Shown here piece by piece: positions 46,011 to 55,921 of a DNA stretch of 64,000 nt. The notes beneath the pieces are model-generated. The model worked only from the letters and a program-made list of their open reading frames with translations, did not search any database and had not been told where the DNA came from. Position numbers and translations under genes: made by a program. Location of the stretch: NCBI GenBank assembly GCA_963680875.1, contig OY804580.1:111975534-112039533 (forward strand), given 5' to 3'. This stretch comes from Bathymodiolus brooksi (Eukaryota > Mollusca > Bivalvia > Mytilida > Modiolidae). Numbering within the stretch: the first letter of the stretch is position 1; each line of letters begins with the position of its first letter.

Positions 46011-46319
46011 GATCAAGACAATGACATATGAATTATATAATTCATATAAACCTATTGTTTATATTATGGAGTATTGAAAAATGCTGTACTGGCATTGGAG
46101 ACCCGAATGGGTACACCAGGCTATGTATATGGATGGAGCCGTAGATATATATCACGTGATCAATTGATTAAAATGTCACTCGCCTGTCAGTTCTAGCATT
46201 GGTTTTATATCCTATTACGTATCCTATCATATCATTGTGCTGGTCAGTTAAATAATTATGAAAAGAAAGTTTCAACAGTAATGGTGATCCATTGCACCAA
46301 TATCAACAAAACGACCAAT

Positions 46320-46448
46320 GACCTCTCATCTGAACTGAACTCACTGAACACAAAAAGACCACGACATATGGCTTTAGAAATCCAGGTCCTGGCTTGGGAC
46401 AGGCACCCAAATGTGGTGGGGTTAAACGGGCTAATGGAACACAGAATA
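46320..46448. mobile_element. Dispersed repeat flanking the 21 bp array
   Basis: 'ctgaactgaactcactgaac', 'aggtcctggcttgggacagg' and 'cacccaaatgtggtggggtt' resemble a repeat I recall as abundant in Mytilus ('ctggcttgggacaggcac'). No second copy was found in this window, so the call rests on memory. Confidence 0.4.
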
Positions 46449-48830
46449 AACTGATATAAATATAGATGGAACAGATATAAATATAGATGGAGCTGATATA
46501 AATATAGATGGCACTGATATAAATATAGATGGAACTGATATAAATATAGATGGAACAGATATAAATATAGATGGAACAGATATAAATATAGATGGAACAG
46601 ATATAAATGTAGATGGAACTGATATAAATATAGATGGAGCTGATATAAATATAGATGGAACAGATATAAATATAGATGGAACTGATATAAATATAGATGG
46701 AACTGATATAAATATAGATGGAACAGATATAAATATAGATGGAACTGATATAAATATAGATGGAACTGATATAAATATAGATGGAACAGATATAAATATA
46801 GAGGGAACTGATATAAATATAGATGGAACAGATATAAATATAGATGGAACTGATATAAATATAGATGGAACAGATATAAATATAGATGGAACTGATATAA
46901 ATATAGATGGAACTGATATAAATATAGATGGAACAGATATAAATATAGATGGAACTGATATAAATATAGATGGAACTGATATAAATATAGATGGAACTGA
47001 TATAAATATAGATGGAACTGATATAAATATAGATGGAACTGATATAAATATAGATGGAACAGATATAAATATAGATGGAACTGATATAAATATAGATGGA
47101 ACAGATATAAATATAGATGGAGCTGATATAAATATAGATGGAACTGATATAAATATAGATGGAACTGATATAAATATAGATGGAACTGATATAAATATAG
47201 ATGGAACTGATATAAATATAGATGGAACTGATATAAATATAGATGGAACTGATATAAATATAGATGGAACAGATATAAATATAGATGGAACTGATATAAA
47301 TATAGATGGAACAGATATAAATATAGATGGAGCTGATATAAATATAGATGGAACTGATATAAATATAGATGGAACTGATATAAATATAGATGGAGCTGAT
47401 ATAAATATAGATGGAACTGATATAAATGTAGATGGAACTGATATAAATATAGATGGAGCTGATATAAATATAGATGGAGCTGATATAAATATAGATGGAA
47501 CTGATATAAATATAGATGGAACTGATATAAATATAGATGGAACAGATATAAATATAGATGGAACTGATATAAATATAGATGGAACTGATATAAATATAGA
47601 TGGAACAGATATAAATATAGATGGAACTGATATAAATATAGATGGAACTGATATAAATATAGATGGAACTGATATAAATATAGATGGAACTGATATAAAT
47701 ATAGATGGAACTGATATAAATATAGATGGAACAGATATAAATATAGATGGAACTGATATAAATATATATGGAGCTGATATAAATATAGATGGAACTGATA
47801 TAAATATAGATGGAACTGATATAAATATAGATGGAACAGATATAAATATAGATGGAACAGATATAAATGTAGATGGAACTGATATAAATATAGATGGAGC
47901 TGATATAAATATAGATGGAACTGATATAAATATAGATGGAACTGATATAAATATAGATGGAACTGATATAAATATAGATGGAACTGATATAAATGTAGAT
48001 GGAACTGATATAAATGTAGATGGAACTGATATACATATAGATGGAGCTGATATAAATATAGATGGAACTGATATAAATATAGATGGAACTGATATAAATG
48101 TAGATGGAACTGATATAAATATAGATGGAGCTGATATAAATATAGATGGAGCTGATATAAATATATATGGAGCTGATATAAATATAGATGGAACTGATAT
48201 AAATGTAGATGGAACTGATATAAATATAGATGGAGCTGATATAAATATAGATGGAGCTGATATAAATATAGATGGAACTGATATAAATATAGATGGAACT
48301 GATATAAATATAGATGGAACAGATATAAATATAGATGGAACTGATATAAATATAGATGGAACTGATATAAATATAGATGGAACTGATATAAATGTAGATG
48401 GAACAGATATAAATATAGATGGAACAGATATAAATATAGATGGAGCTGATATAAATATAGATGGAGCTGATATAAATGTAGATGGAACAGATATAAATAT
48501 AGATGGAACTGATATAAATATAGATGGAACTGATATAAATATAGATGGAGCTGATATAAATATAGATGGAACTGATATAAATGTAGATGGAACTGATATA
48601 AATATAGATGGAGCTGATATAAATATAGATGGAGCTGATATAAATGTAGATGGAACAGATATAAATATAGATGGAACAGATATAAATATAGATGGAACTG
48701 ATATAAATATAGATGGAACTGATATAAATATAGATGGAACTGATATAAATATAGATGGAACTGATATAAATATAGATGGAACTGATATACATATAGATGA
48801 AACTGATATAAATGTAGAATGGAGCTGTTT
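46449..48830. repeat. 21 bp minisatellite, about 113 copies, no frame-changing indel
   Basis: The unit is 'gatataaatatagatggaac' plus 't', with 'aca' and 'gct' for 'act' and 'gta' for 'ata' as common changes. Every unit keeps 21 bp. The minus frame (SSIYIYI) and a plus frame without ATG, repeating DINIDGT from 46450 to a stop near 48861, are both open. The plus repeat happens to spell DxNxDG, a calcium-loop-like pattern. There is no start codon, signal peptide or other domain, so I do not annotate a gene. Confidence 0.95.
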
Positions 48831-48920
48831 TTATGCTGTTCGTCTAACGGCTCGAGATATATAATTCTGTAGCCAAAATGTGACGTTATATTCCCTATCT
48901 AGAACCCGAATAATTACAGA

Positions 48921-49051
48921 TTAATACATGGGCATTTCCATATTGGCCTGGTTATCATCCCGAGACCCCCATATTGGCCCGAGACGCAGTCGAGTGCCAA
49001 TATGGGTCGAGGGATGATAACCAGGCCAATATGGAAATGTCCATGTATTAA
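48921..49051. repeat. Fold-back palindrome, 41 bp arms
   Basis: 'ttaatacatgggcatttcca', 'tattggcctggttatcatcc' and 'c' (48921-48961) pairs with 49011-49051 with one mismatch. The 49 bp spacer is itself partly palindromic ('ccatattgg' / 'ccaatatgg' around 'gacgcagtcgag'). Both ends are TTAA, which could be a 4 bp target duplication or simply part of the palindrome. Confidence 0.85.
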
Positions 49052-49090
49052 ACTATTTATTACATACTTCCGACATCTAGAAAAGAGACA

Positions 49091-49170
49091 CCCATATTGG
49101 CCTGAGACGAAGTCGAGGCCCATATTGGCCTGGGGCCAATATGAACCTCGATATGGAAATGATGTTGTAG
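49091..49170. repeat. Related short palindromic cluster
   Basis: 'cccatattggcctgagacga', 'agtcgaggcccatattggcc' and 'tggggccaatatg' repeat the motifs of the 48921-49051 palindrome in a degraded form. Confidence 0.65.
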
Positions 49171-49293
49171 TAATCCAATAACCGGTTAATTTCCTATGGT
49201 GTGAAAATATGGACAGTTTACTTCCGGTCATATTGGTCATACAAAAATGCCTTTATTTGAACTAAGTATGTAATAACATATAATATATCACGT

Positions 49294-50653
49294 TATATTA
49301 CGGATTTAGTTTGTTACACATATTTTCATTGGTTCTTCAATCCTGAATGTCAGCATATATTACGAATTTAGTTTGTTACACATATTTTCATTGGTTATTC
49401 AACCCTGAATGTCAGCATATATTCGGAAAACAGACGGGGTATATATGTACGTTTTCGGTCTCCCTCATTTGGGCCCCAAAAAACAATAACAACGTGGTTG
49501 ACAAAAACAGAAATATTTACTCTTCACTGAATCAATATCATAATATGGAATAATAAATGTATTTTTACCAAATTAAATGCTGTTTTTAAACTCAAAACGG
49601 TTGTATGAACAAAAAAGATATTCTTTTCTTCAATAAAAAATTAAAATATACCTTTCACAAATCTACACCAACCACTCAATTCGTGCAACGGGTGTAACTA
49701 TCCTCGGAAGAAACTGTTCAATGGCACAAATTATGGCAGTTACCGGACACAAATCTGCCTCGTCAGTTGCAGTATATCAACGTGTTTCATCAAAGGAAAA
49801 ACAAGTTATGGGAGACATTATCACAAGTTCTGTTCGTGGAGAGCAACCATCTCAACTATCCTCAATAATGCCACCGCACAGTACTTCCCGGTTGCAACTC
49901 ATGCCGCCGACACAAAACAGTTCAAGTTCAACATCACTTGTTCAAATGAGAGCCAATACACATGTTTCATCGTCGGTTACGGACGTCGTTGACATTTTGG
50001 ATGTAAATTATGATGATTTATTTTGTGATTATAACACTCTTACAACAGTTAATTCCGTCACAAACACCAGAACAATTCAGCAAACTCCCATGTTCCACGG
50101 CTGTACCATTACAAATTTGAACATAGCAATCAACAAGTGAAAGTGTGTTAAAGTTTCCGCCTTTAAAACTTTCGAAGTCACGGGGCCACACCAAGTTTTT
50201 GCTTATTGTTAACATTTTAATTATTGAAATTGTTTCACAAACCCGTTGTTTTGTTATGTAATATATTAATGTTATAACTATAAAGTTTATTAAATTTACT
50301 GCATATGAAATTGTGTTGATTTAGAAATATTGAACAGGATTTTCCTTTATGAGACACCTCAGTACATAAAATATCAAGTGACAAATATTTAACGTCATTG
50401 AACAAAGAATGTCAGAGGTACGAAAAGGGACATCTAGAAATACGGAAAATGAAAATAAAAGATGCAAAATATTTAATAAGGTTTTAAATATGAATTGGGA
50501 CTATGTACGTGGTAAAAAAAACCAAAAGGAAAATAAAAATAAACAAACAAAAAGGAAACAAACAAAAAAAAATAAATAAAAAAAAATTAAAAAACATTTT
50601 ATACGACAGTTTGGTTCTGTATTTAACAAAAAAATGGTTAAATCCGTAATATA
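49294..50653 (+). mobile_element. Tyrosine-recombinase element, copy 1 (Crypton-like)
   Basis: The unit is bounded by TATATTACGGATTTA at 49294-49308 and its exact reverse complement at 50639-50653. A second copy with the same outer and 3' sequences but a missing middle lies at 50797-51367. A leading segment ('ttagtttgttacacatattt', 'tgaatgtcagcatatatt') is duplicated at 49305 and 49368. The recombinase C-terminus (49637-50140) lies inside. Cryptons normally lack inverted ends, so the inverted ends may belong to the adjoining palindromes rather than to the recombinase element. Confidence 0.6.
49637..50140 (+). pseudogene. Tyrosine recombinase C-terminal catalytic part (Crypton-like)
   Basis: The open frame starts after a stop at 49634-49636; the first Met is at 49721. 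It holds the last three conserved elements of a tyrosine recombinase: HxxR in NHSIRATG (His codon 49673), the second His in VTGHKS, and the nucleophile-type Tyr in SVAVYQRVS (codon 49775). The spacing and the 'TGHKS..S...YQRV' wording fit the animal Crypton and related DUF3504-type family rather than phage integrases. A Ser/Thr-rich C-terminal tail ends HGCTITNLNIAINK. The N-terminal DNA-binding part and first catalytic Arg are absent. There is no AG acceptor between 49618 and the start of homology, so this is a decayed or 5'-deleted copy. It would cut and rejoin DNA in the nucleus if whole. Confidence 0.75.
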
Positions 50654-50655
50654 TT

Positions 50656-50794
50656 TGTTATTCAGCTATCAGACAGGGTATATAATGTGACATTTCCGGC
50701 TTATGCTCTATATTCCCTTCGGCTGCGCCTCAGGGAATATAGATCATAAGCCGGGAATGTCACATTATATACCCTGTCTGATAGCTGAATAACA
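50656..50794. repeat. 139 bp palindrome P1
   Basis: Arms start 'tgttattcagctatcagaca' and 'gggtatataatgtgacattt' and close on themselves around 'ccttcggctgcgcctcaggg'. With the flanking 'taaatccgtaatata' and 'attacgaattta' the inverted repeat extends to about 50639-50812. It separates the two recombinase-element copies. Confidence 0.9.
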
Positions 50795-50796
50795 TA

Positions 50797-51367
50797 TAAT
50801 ATTACGAATTTAGTTTGTTACACATATTTTCATTGGTTCTTCAGCCCTGAATGTCAGCATATATTCGGAAAACAGACGGGGTATATATTTCAGTCCCCAA
50901 AAAAGATTAAGACATGGACGACAAAACATTACGCTTCACTGAATCAATGGTATAATACGGAATAATAAATGTATTTTTACCAAATTAAATGCTGTTTTTA
51001 TACTCAAAACGGCTGCATGAACAAAAAAATATTACAACGGTTAATTCTGTCACAAATACCTGATCGATCCAGCAAACTCCTATGTTCCACGGCTGTACCA
51101 TAACAAGTAAGCAAAACGTTGAGCCTTGAAAACTATCGACGTCATGGGGCCACACCAAGGTTTTATTTACATGTTGCTAACATTTAAATTATTCAAACTG
51201 TTTCGCAAACCCGTTGTTTTGTTATGTGATATTTTAATCTTTGAAGAATGACGTCAAAGATACGGAAACGGACATCTAGAGATACGAAAAATGAAAATAA
51301 AAGAGGGAAATCTATTTAATACAGTTGGATGTTGTATTTAAAAAAAAAAGGTTAAATCCGTAATATA
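50797..51367 (+). mobile_element. Tyrosine-recombinase element, copy 2, internally deleted
   Basis: It aligns with copy 1 at both ends: 'ttagtttgttacacatattt', 'tcggaaaacagacggggtat', 'atgctgttttta' and then 'caaactcctatgttccacgg', 'ggggccacaccaagg', 'acaaacccgttg'-like sequence, 'gacatctagagatacg' and 'taaatccgtaatata'. About 420-450 bp corresponding to the recombinase catalytic region (roughly 49600-50040) is missing, so it cannot code for it. Confidence 0.75.
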
Positions 51368-51369
51368 TC

Positions 51370-51508
51370 TGTTATTCAGCTATCAGACAGGGCATATAAT
51401 GTGACATTCCCGGCTTATGATGTATATTCCCTTCGACTGTGCCTCAGGGAATATAGATCCTAAGCCGGGAATGTCACATTATATACCCTGTCTGATAGCT
51501 GAATAACA
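51370..51508. repeat. 139 bp palindrome P2
   Basis: Same length and nearly the same sequence as P1 ('tgttattcagctatcagaca' ... 'tgatagctgaataaca', centre 'cttcgactgtgcctcaggg'). It closes copy 2 on the right just as P1 closes copy 1. Confidence 0.9.
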
Positions 51509-51746
51509 TATAATATCATTAATTATGAGAATGTAATTAATATCCAGTAAATGTCAAAACTTTCTAATAAACCTGGATGTATAATTCAACATTGGGATGT
51601 TCATAGCTTCATAGTTCATTGCACATATAAAACCATCCCTTGTTATTTTATCTTTATTTCTGTTTGTTAAATTATTCAACATATTCAACATGCAAAACAA
51701 TTTCAGTCAATATATTTTGATTACATCAAAGGGAATACATGATATT
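51509..51746. other. Unique AT-rich sequence
   Basis: Nothing recognisable. Confidence 0.4.
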
Positions 51747-51870
51747 TAAATAAGGGTAATAACAAAATTACCGACCTCCGCACAATCTTCCAAAGGGAAA
51801 ATAAAAACTCATAAGTATATAAACAGACAAAATCGGTCAACAACCGGAAAACTGGGAAAACCCGAAAGCA
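51747..51870. repeat. Dispersed repeat G, copy 2
   Basis: 'aataagggtaataacaaaat', 'taccgacctccgcacaatct' and 'cggtcaacaaccggaaaact' match 1925-2050 in order and orientation. No coding capacity. Confidence 0.65.
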
Positions 51871-52124
51871 TACAATTTTTTTTTATCTCTTATGCAATAT
51901 GTATAAGTGTGCTATTTAGCAAATCGATGTATAGAAAGAAATACATAGGGCTAATATTTAGACTGCCATTGTGGAAGTCCTGATATGGTTTGTGTTAAAA
52001 AAATATATAGGGAAAGTCTAATTAAAAAAAACATCACGTCCCCAGGTCTTTATTTAAGATATCGACATCAGTCCCCCTTTATTAGTCGGCAGAACTGCAA
52101 ATTCATGAGGAAAACACGCCACGG

Positions 52125-52905
52125 AAATCTGTGTCACATATGACCACGATATATTCCAAGCACGTTACGGCAAACTGTCACAAATGTCCACGGATATGTT
52201 CCAAACACGCTACGGAAAACTGTCACATATGACCACGGATATGTTCCAAGCACGTTACGAAAAGCAGTGTCACAAATGACCACGGATATGTTCCAAGTAC
52301 GTTACGGAAACCTGTGTCACGTATGACCACGGATATGTTCCAAGTACGTTACGGAAGACTGTGTCACATATGACCACGAATATGTTCCAAGCACGTTACG
52401 CAAAACTGTCACATATGACCACGGATATGTTCCAAACACGTTACGGAAAACTATCCCATATGACCACGGATATGTTCCAAGCACGTTACGAACAATTGTG
52501 TCACAAATGACCACGGATATGTTCCAAGTACGTTACGGAAAACTGTGTCACATATGACCACGGATATGTTCCAAGCACGTTACGGAAAATTGTGTCACAT
52601 ATGACCACAAATATGTTCCAAACACGTTACGCAAACCTGTCAGATATGACCACGGATATGTTCCAAGTACGTTACGGAAAACTGTGTCACATATGACCAC
52701 GGATATGTTCCAATCACGTTACGGAAAACTGTGTCACAAATGACCACGGATATGTTCCAAGTACGTTACGGAAAACTGTGTCACATATGACCACGGATAT
52801 GTTCCAACCACGTTACGGAAAACTGTGTCACATATGACCACGGATATGTTCCAAGCACGTTACGCAAACCTGTGTCACAAATGGCCACGGATATGTTCCG
52901 TTTTT
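52125..52905. repeat. 44-47 bp minisatellite, about 17 copies
   Basis: The unit is 'cacatatgaccacggatatg', 'ttccaagcacgttacggaaa' and 'actgtgt', with shorter units ending 'aaactgt'. It derives from the element B segment 'ttcacaatgaccaaggatat' plus 'tttccatttgtcgtaaac'. Units differ by scattered substitutions, so this array is older than most here. Confidence 0.9.
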
Positions 52906-53070
52906 CATATTCACAGTGGGATTCGTGTTGCTCAATCATTAGTTTTCTGTGTAGTGCTTTATGGATCATTGTTTGTCCTTTTGTCCTTTTTCATTTGACC
53001 ATTGCATTGTCTGTCCTTTTACGGCTTCTGAATAATTCTTTGGTATCTTCCAGCTTTTCATACATGATCA
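52125..53070 (+). mobile_element. Dispersed element B with expanded 5' segment
   Basis: The body at 52905-53070 ('ggattcgtgttgctcaatca', 'ttagttttctgtgtagtgct', 'ggatcattgtttgtcctttt', 'ttgaccattgcattgtctgt', 'tttggtatcttccagctttt') is element B. The array to its left is the amplified form of the 5' segment that the 37425 copy has once. The usual head between them is shortened. Confidence 0.75.
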
Positions 53071-53079
53071 CATCATTTC

Positions 53080-54830
53080 TGTAAAGAGGGGAGATTCACA
53101 CATCGTTTCTGTAAGAGGGGAGATTCACACATCGTTTCTGTAAGACGGGAGATTCACACATCGTTTCTGTAAAGAGGGGAGATTCACACATCGTTTCTGT
53201 AAAGAGGGGAGATTCACACATCGTTTCTGTAAGAGGGGAGATTCACACATCGTTTCTGTAAGAGGGGAGATTCACACATCGTTTCTGTAAAGAAGGGAGA
53301 TTCACACATCGTTTCTGTAAGAGGGGAGATTCACACATCGTTTCTGTAAAGAGGGGAGATTCACACATCGTTTCTGTAAGAGGGGAGATTCACACATCGT
53401 TTCTGTAAGAGGGGAGATTCACACATCGTTTCTGTAAGACGGAAGATTCACACATCGTTTCTGTAAGAGGAAAGATTCACACATCGTTTCTGTAAAGAGG
53501 GGAGATTCACACATCGTTTCTGTAAGAGGGGAGATTCACACATCGTTTCTGTAAGAGGGGAGATTCACACATCGTTTCTGTAAAGAGGGGAGATTCACAC
53601 ATCGCTTCTGCAAAGAGGGGAGATTCACACATCGTTTCTGTAAGAGGGGAGATTCACACATCGTTTCTGTAAGACGGGAGATTCACACATCGTTTCTGTA
53701 AGAGGGGAGATTCACACATCGTTTCTGTAAGAGGGGAGATTCACACATCGTTTCTGTAAGAGGGGAGATTCACAGATCGTTTCTGTAAGAGGGGAGATTC
53801 ACACATCGTTTCTGTAAGAGGGGATATTCACACATCGTTTCTGTAAGAGGGGAGATTCACACATCGTTTCTGTAAGAGGGGAGATTCACACATCGTTTCT
53901 GTAAGAGGGGAGATTCACACATCGTTTCTGTAAGAGGGGAGATTCACACATCGTTTTTGTAGGAGGGGAGATTCACACATCGTTTCTGTAAGAGGGGAGA
54001 TTCACACATCGTTTCTGTAAGAGGGGAGATTCACACATCGTTTCTGTAAGAGGGGAGATTCACACATCGTTTCTGTAAAGAGGGGAGATTCACACATCGT
54101 TTCTGTAAGAGGGGAGATTCACACATCGTTTCTGTAAAGAGGGGAGATTCACACATCGTTTCTGTAAGAGGGGAGATTCACACATCGTTTCTGTAAGGAG
54201 GGGAGATTCACACATCGTTTCTGTAAGAGGGGAGATTCACACATCGTTTCTGTAAAGAGGGGAGATTCACACATCGTTTCTGTAAGAGGGGAGATTCACA
54301 CATCGTTTCTGTAAAGAGGGGAGATTCACACATCGTTTCTGTAAGAGGGGAGATTCACACATCGTTTCTGTAAAGAGGGGAGATTCACACATCGTTTCTG
54401 TAAGAGGGGAGATTCACACATCGTTTCTGTAAAGAGGGGAGATTCACACATCGTTTCTGTAAGAGGGGAGATTCACACATCGTTTCTGTAAAGAGGGGAG
54501 ATTCACACATCGTTTCTGTAAGAGGGGAGATTCACACATCGTTTCTGTAAAGAGGGGAGATTCACACATCGTTTCTGTAAGAGGGGAGATTCACACATCG
54601 TTTCTGTAAAGAGGGGAGATTCACACATCGTTTCTGTAAGAGGGGAGATTCACACATCGTTTCTGTAAGAGGGGAGATTCACACATCGTTTCTGTAAAGA
54701 GGGGAGATTCACACATCGTTTCTGTAAGAGGGGAGATTCACACATCGTTTCTGTAAGAGGGGAGATTCACACATCGTTTCTGTAAGAGGGGAGATTCACA
54801 CATCGTTTCTGTAAAGAGGGGAGATTCGAG
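53080..54830. repeat. 29/30 bp minisatellite, about 60 copies
   Basis: The unit is 'atcgtttctgtaagagggga' plus 'gattcacac' (29), with a 30 bp variant having 'taaagagg'. From about 54060 to 54660 the 29 and 30 bp forms alternate strictly, so a 59 bp dimer is the repeating unit there. It starts within a few bases of the 3' end of the element B copy. Confidence 0.95.
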
Positions 54831-54844
54831 CCCATACTATTAAT

Positions 54845-55412
54845 GAAGTGCATTTGCCAAGCCAGGAAAGTGATGGGTCATGTATTTGTGTGTTAGAGGT
54901 CATGTATTTGTGTGTTAGAGGTCATGTATTTGTGTGTTAGAGGTCATGTATTTGTGTGTTAGAGGTCATGTATTTGTGTGTTAGAGGTCATGTATTTGTG
55001 TGTTAGAGGTCATGTATTTGTGTGTTAGAGGTCATGTATTTGTGTGTTAGAGGTCATGTATTTGTGTGTTAGAGGTCATGTATTTGTGTGTTAGAGGTCA
55101 TGTATTTGTGTGTTAGAGGTCATGTATTTGTGTGTTAGAGGTCATGTATTTGTGTGTTAGAGGTCATGTATTTGTGTGTTAGAGGTCATGTATATGTGTG
55201 TTAGAGGTCATGTATTTGTGTGTTAGAGGTCATGTATTTGTGTGTTAGAGGTCATGTATTTGTGTGTTAGAGGTCATGTATTTGTGTGTTAGGGGTGACG
55301 GTTTTGCCTCTTTCTACGATTTGTTTATTGGATTTTGGAAATGTACGACAGTGTGATATATTTTATCTTTTCGTTTTATTATTTTCTGGTAAAATGGCTT
55401 TTCTGCTGTAAA
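54845..55412 (+). mobile_element. Dispersed element A with expanded 22 bp core (second case)
   Basis: The ends 'tttgccaagccaggaaagtg' and 'gacggttttgcctctttcta', 'ttattggattttggaaatgt' and 'gacagtgtgatatattttat' match the unexpanded copies. The core is amplified about 19 times. Confidence 0.8.
54870..55290. repeat. 22 bp minisatellite, about 19 copies, nearly identical
   Basis: 'gtcatgtatttgtgtgttag' plus 'ag' repeats with one visible change ('tatatg' near 55192). Much more homogeneous than the 18 kb array of the same segment. Confidence 0.95.
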
Positions 55413-55440
55413 GATGTTACTAGTAGCGAAATCCACAATT

Positions 55441-55805
55441 AGGTAAGTGAGTGATTGTTGTTTAACGCCTATTCAGCAATTTTTCAGCTATATCATGGCG
55501 AGAACAAGTTAATTTTCAATGAGATGATGAGGTCCACTTTGTACTAGACCAACACGCTAAGTTGGATTTTTATAGTGCTAGCTAACTGAAACAACAGTCC
55601 GCGGATAGAGATGTCGCTCCACTCGGACACATTATTCTGATTCCGAGCCAACTAGTCTTTGCTCTTTCTCGTTAATGCTGCGTGCTTAGCAGAGAAGCAA
55701 CACATACCAATTTTATTGTCTTTGGGTTGACCCGATCGGAGCTCGAACCCACGATCTACCCGCACTCGAGTCGATCACGCTAACCATTACGCCACCGGTG
55801 CGGTT
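55441..55805 (-). mobile_element. tRNA-derived SINE, second type, full length with target duplication
   Basis: On the minus strand it starts 'ccgcaccggtggcgtaatgg' (A-box-like), then 'gtgggttcgagctcc' (B box), and ends in the tail 'gctgaaaaattgctgaatag', 'gcgttaaacaacaatcactc'. It is flanked by AAATCCACAATT (55429-55440) and AAATCCACCATT (55806-55817), a 12 bp target duplication with one change. A related sequence without the insertion lies at 57905-58050. Confidence 0.85.
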
Positions 55806-55921
55806 AAATCCACCATTTGATTGTGCTGAATACAAATCAAATGTTAAAATGTAACAGCTTTTGGTATCAAATATTAGGTAATATGAAAGTATGATTATAT
55901 AATGTTTAGAAATCAGGTTGG

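Noticed and set aside
46303..48792. 829-codon minus frame (SSIYIYI repeat)
   Set aside because: A product of the 21 bp array plus a few codons from flanking repeat; low-complexity composition and no start context beyond the array.
49294..50653. A prokaryotic integron or phage integrase module
   Set aside because: The recombinase wording fits animal Crypton-type proteins, and the surroundings are eukaryotic repeats without attachment-site or operon structure.
53080..55290. CRISPR-like regular repeats
   Set aside because: Units are directly adjacent with no unique spacers, and the genome is eukaryotic.
55740..55805. A functional tRNA gene on the minus strand
   Set aside because: It is the head of a 365 bp SINE with a target duplication; acceptor-stem pairing is not evident.
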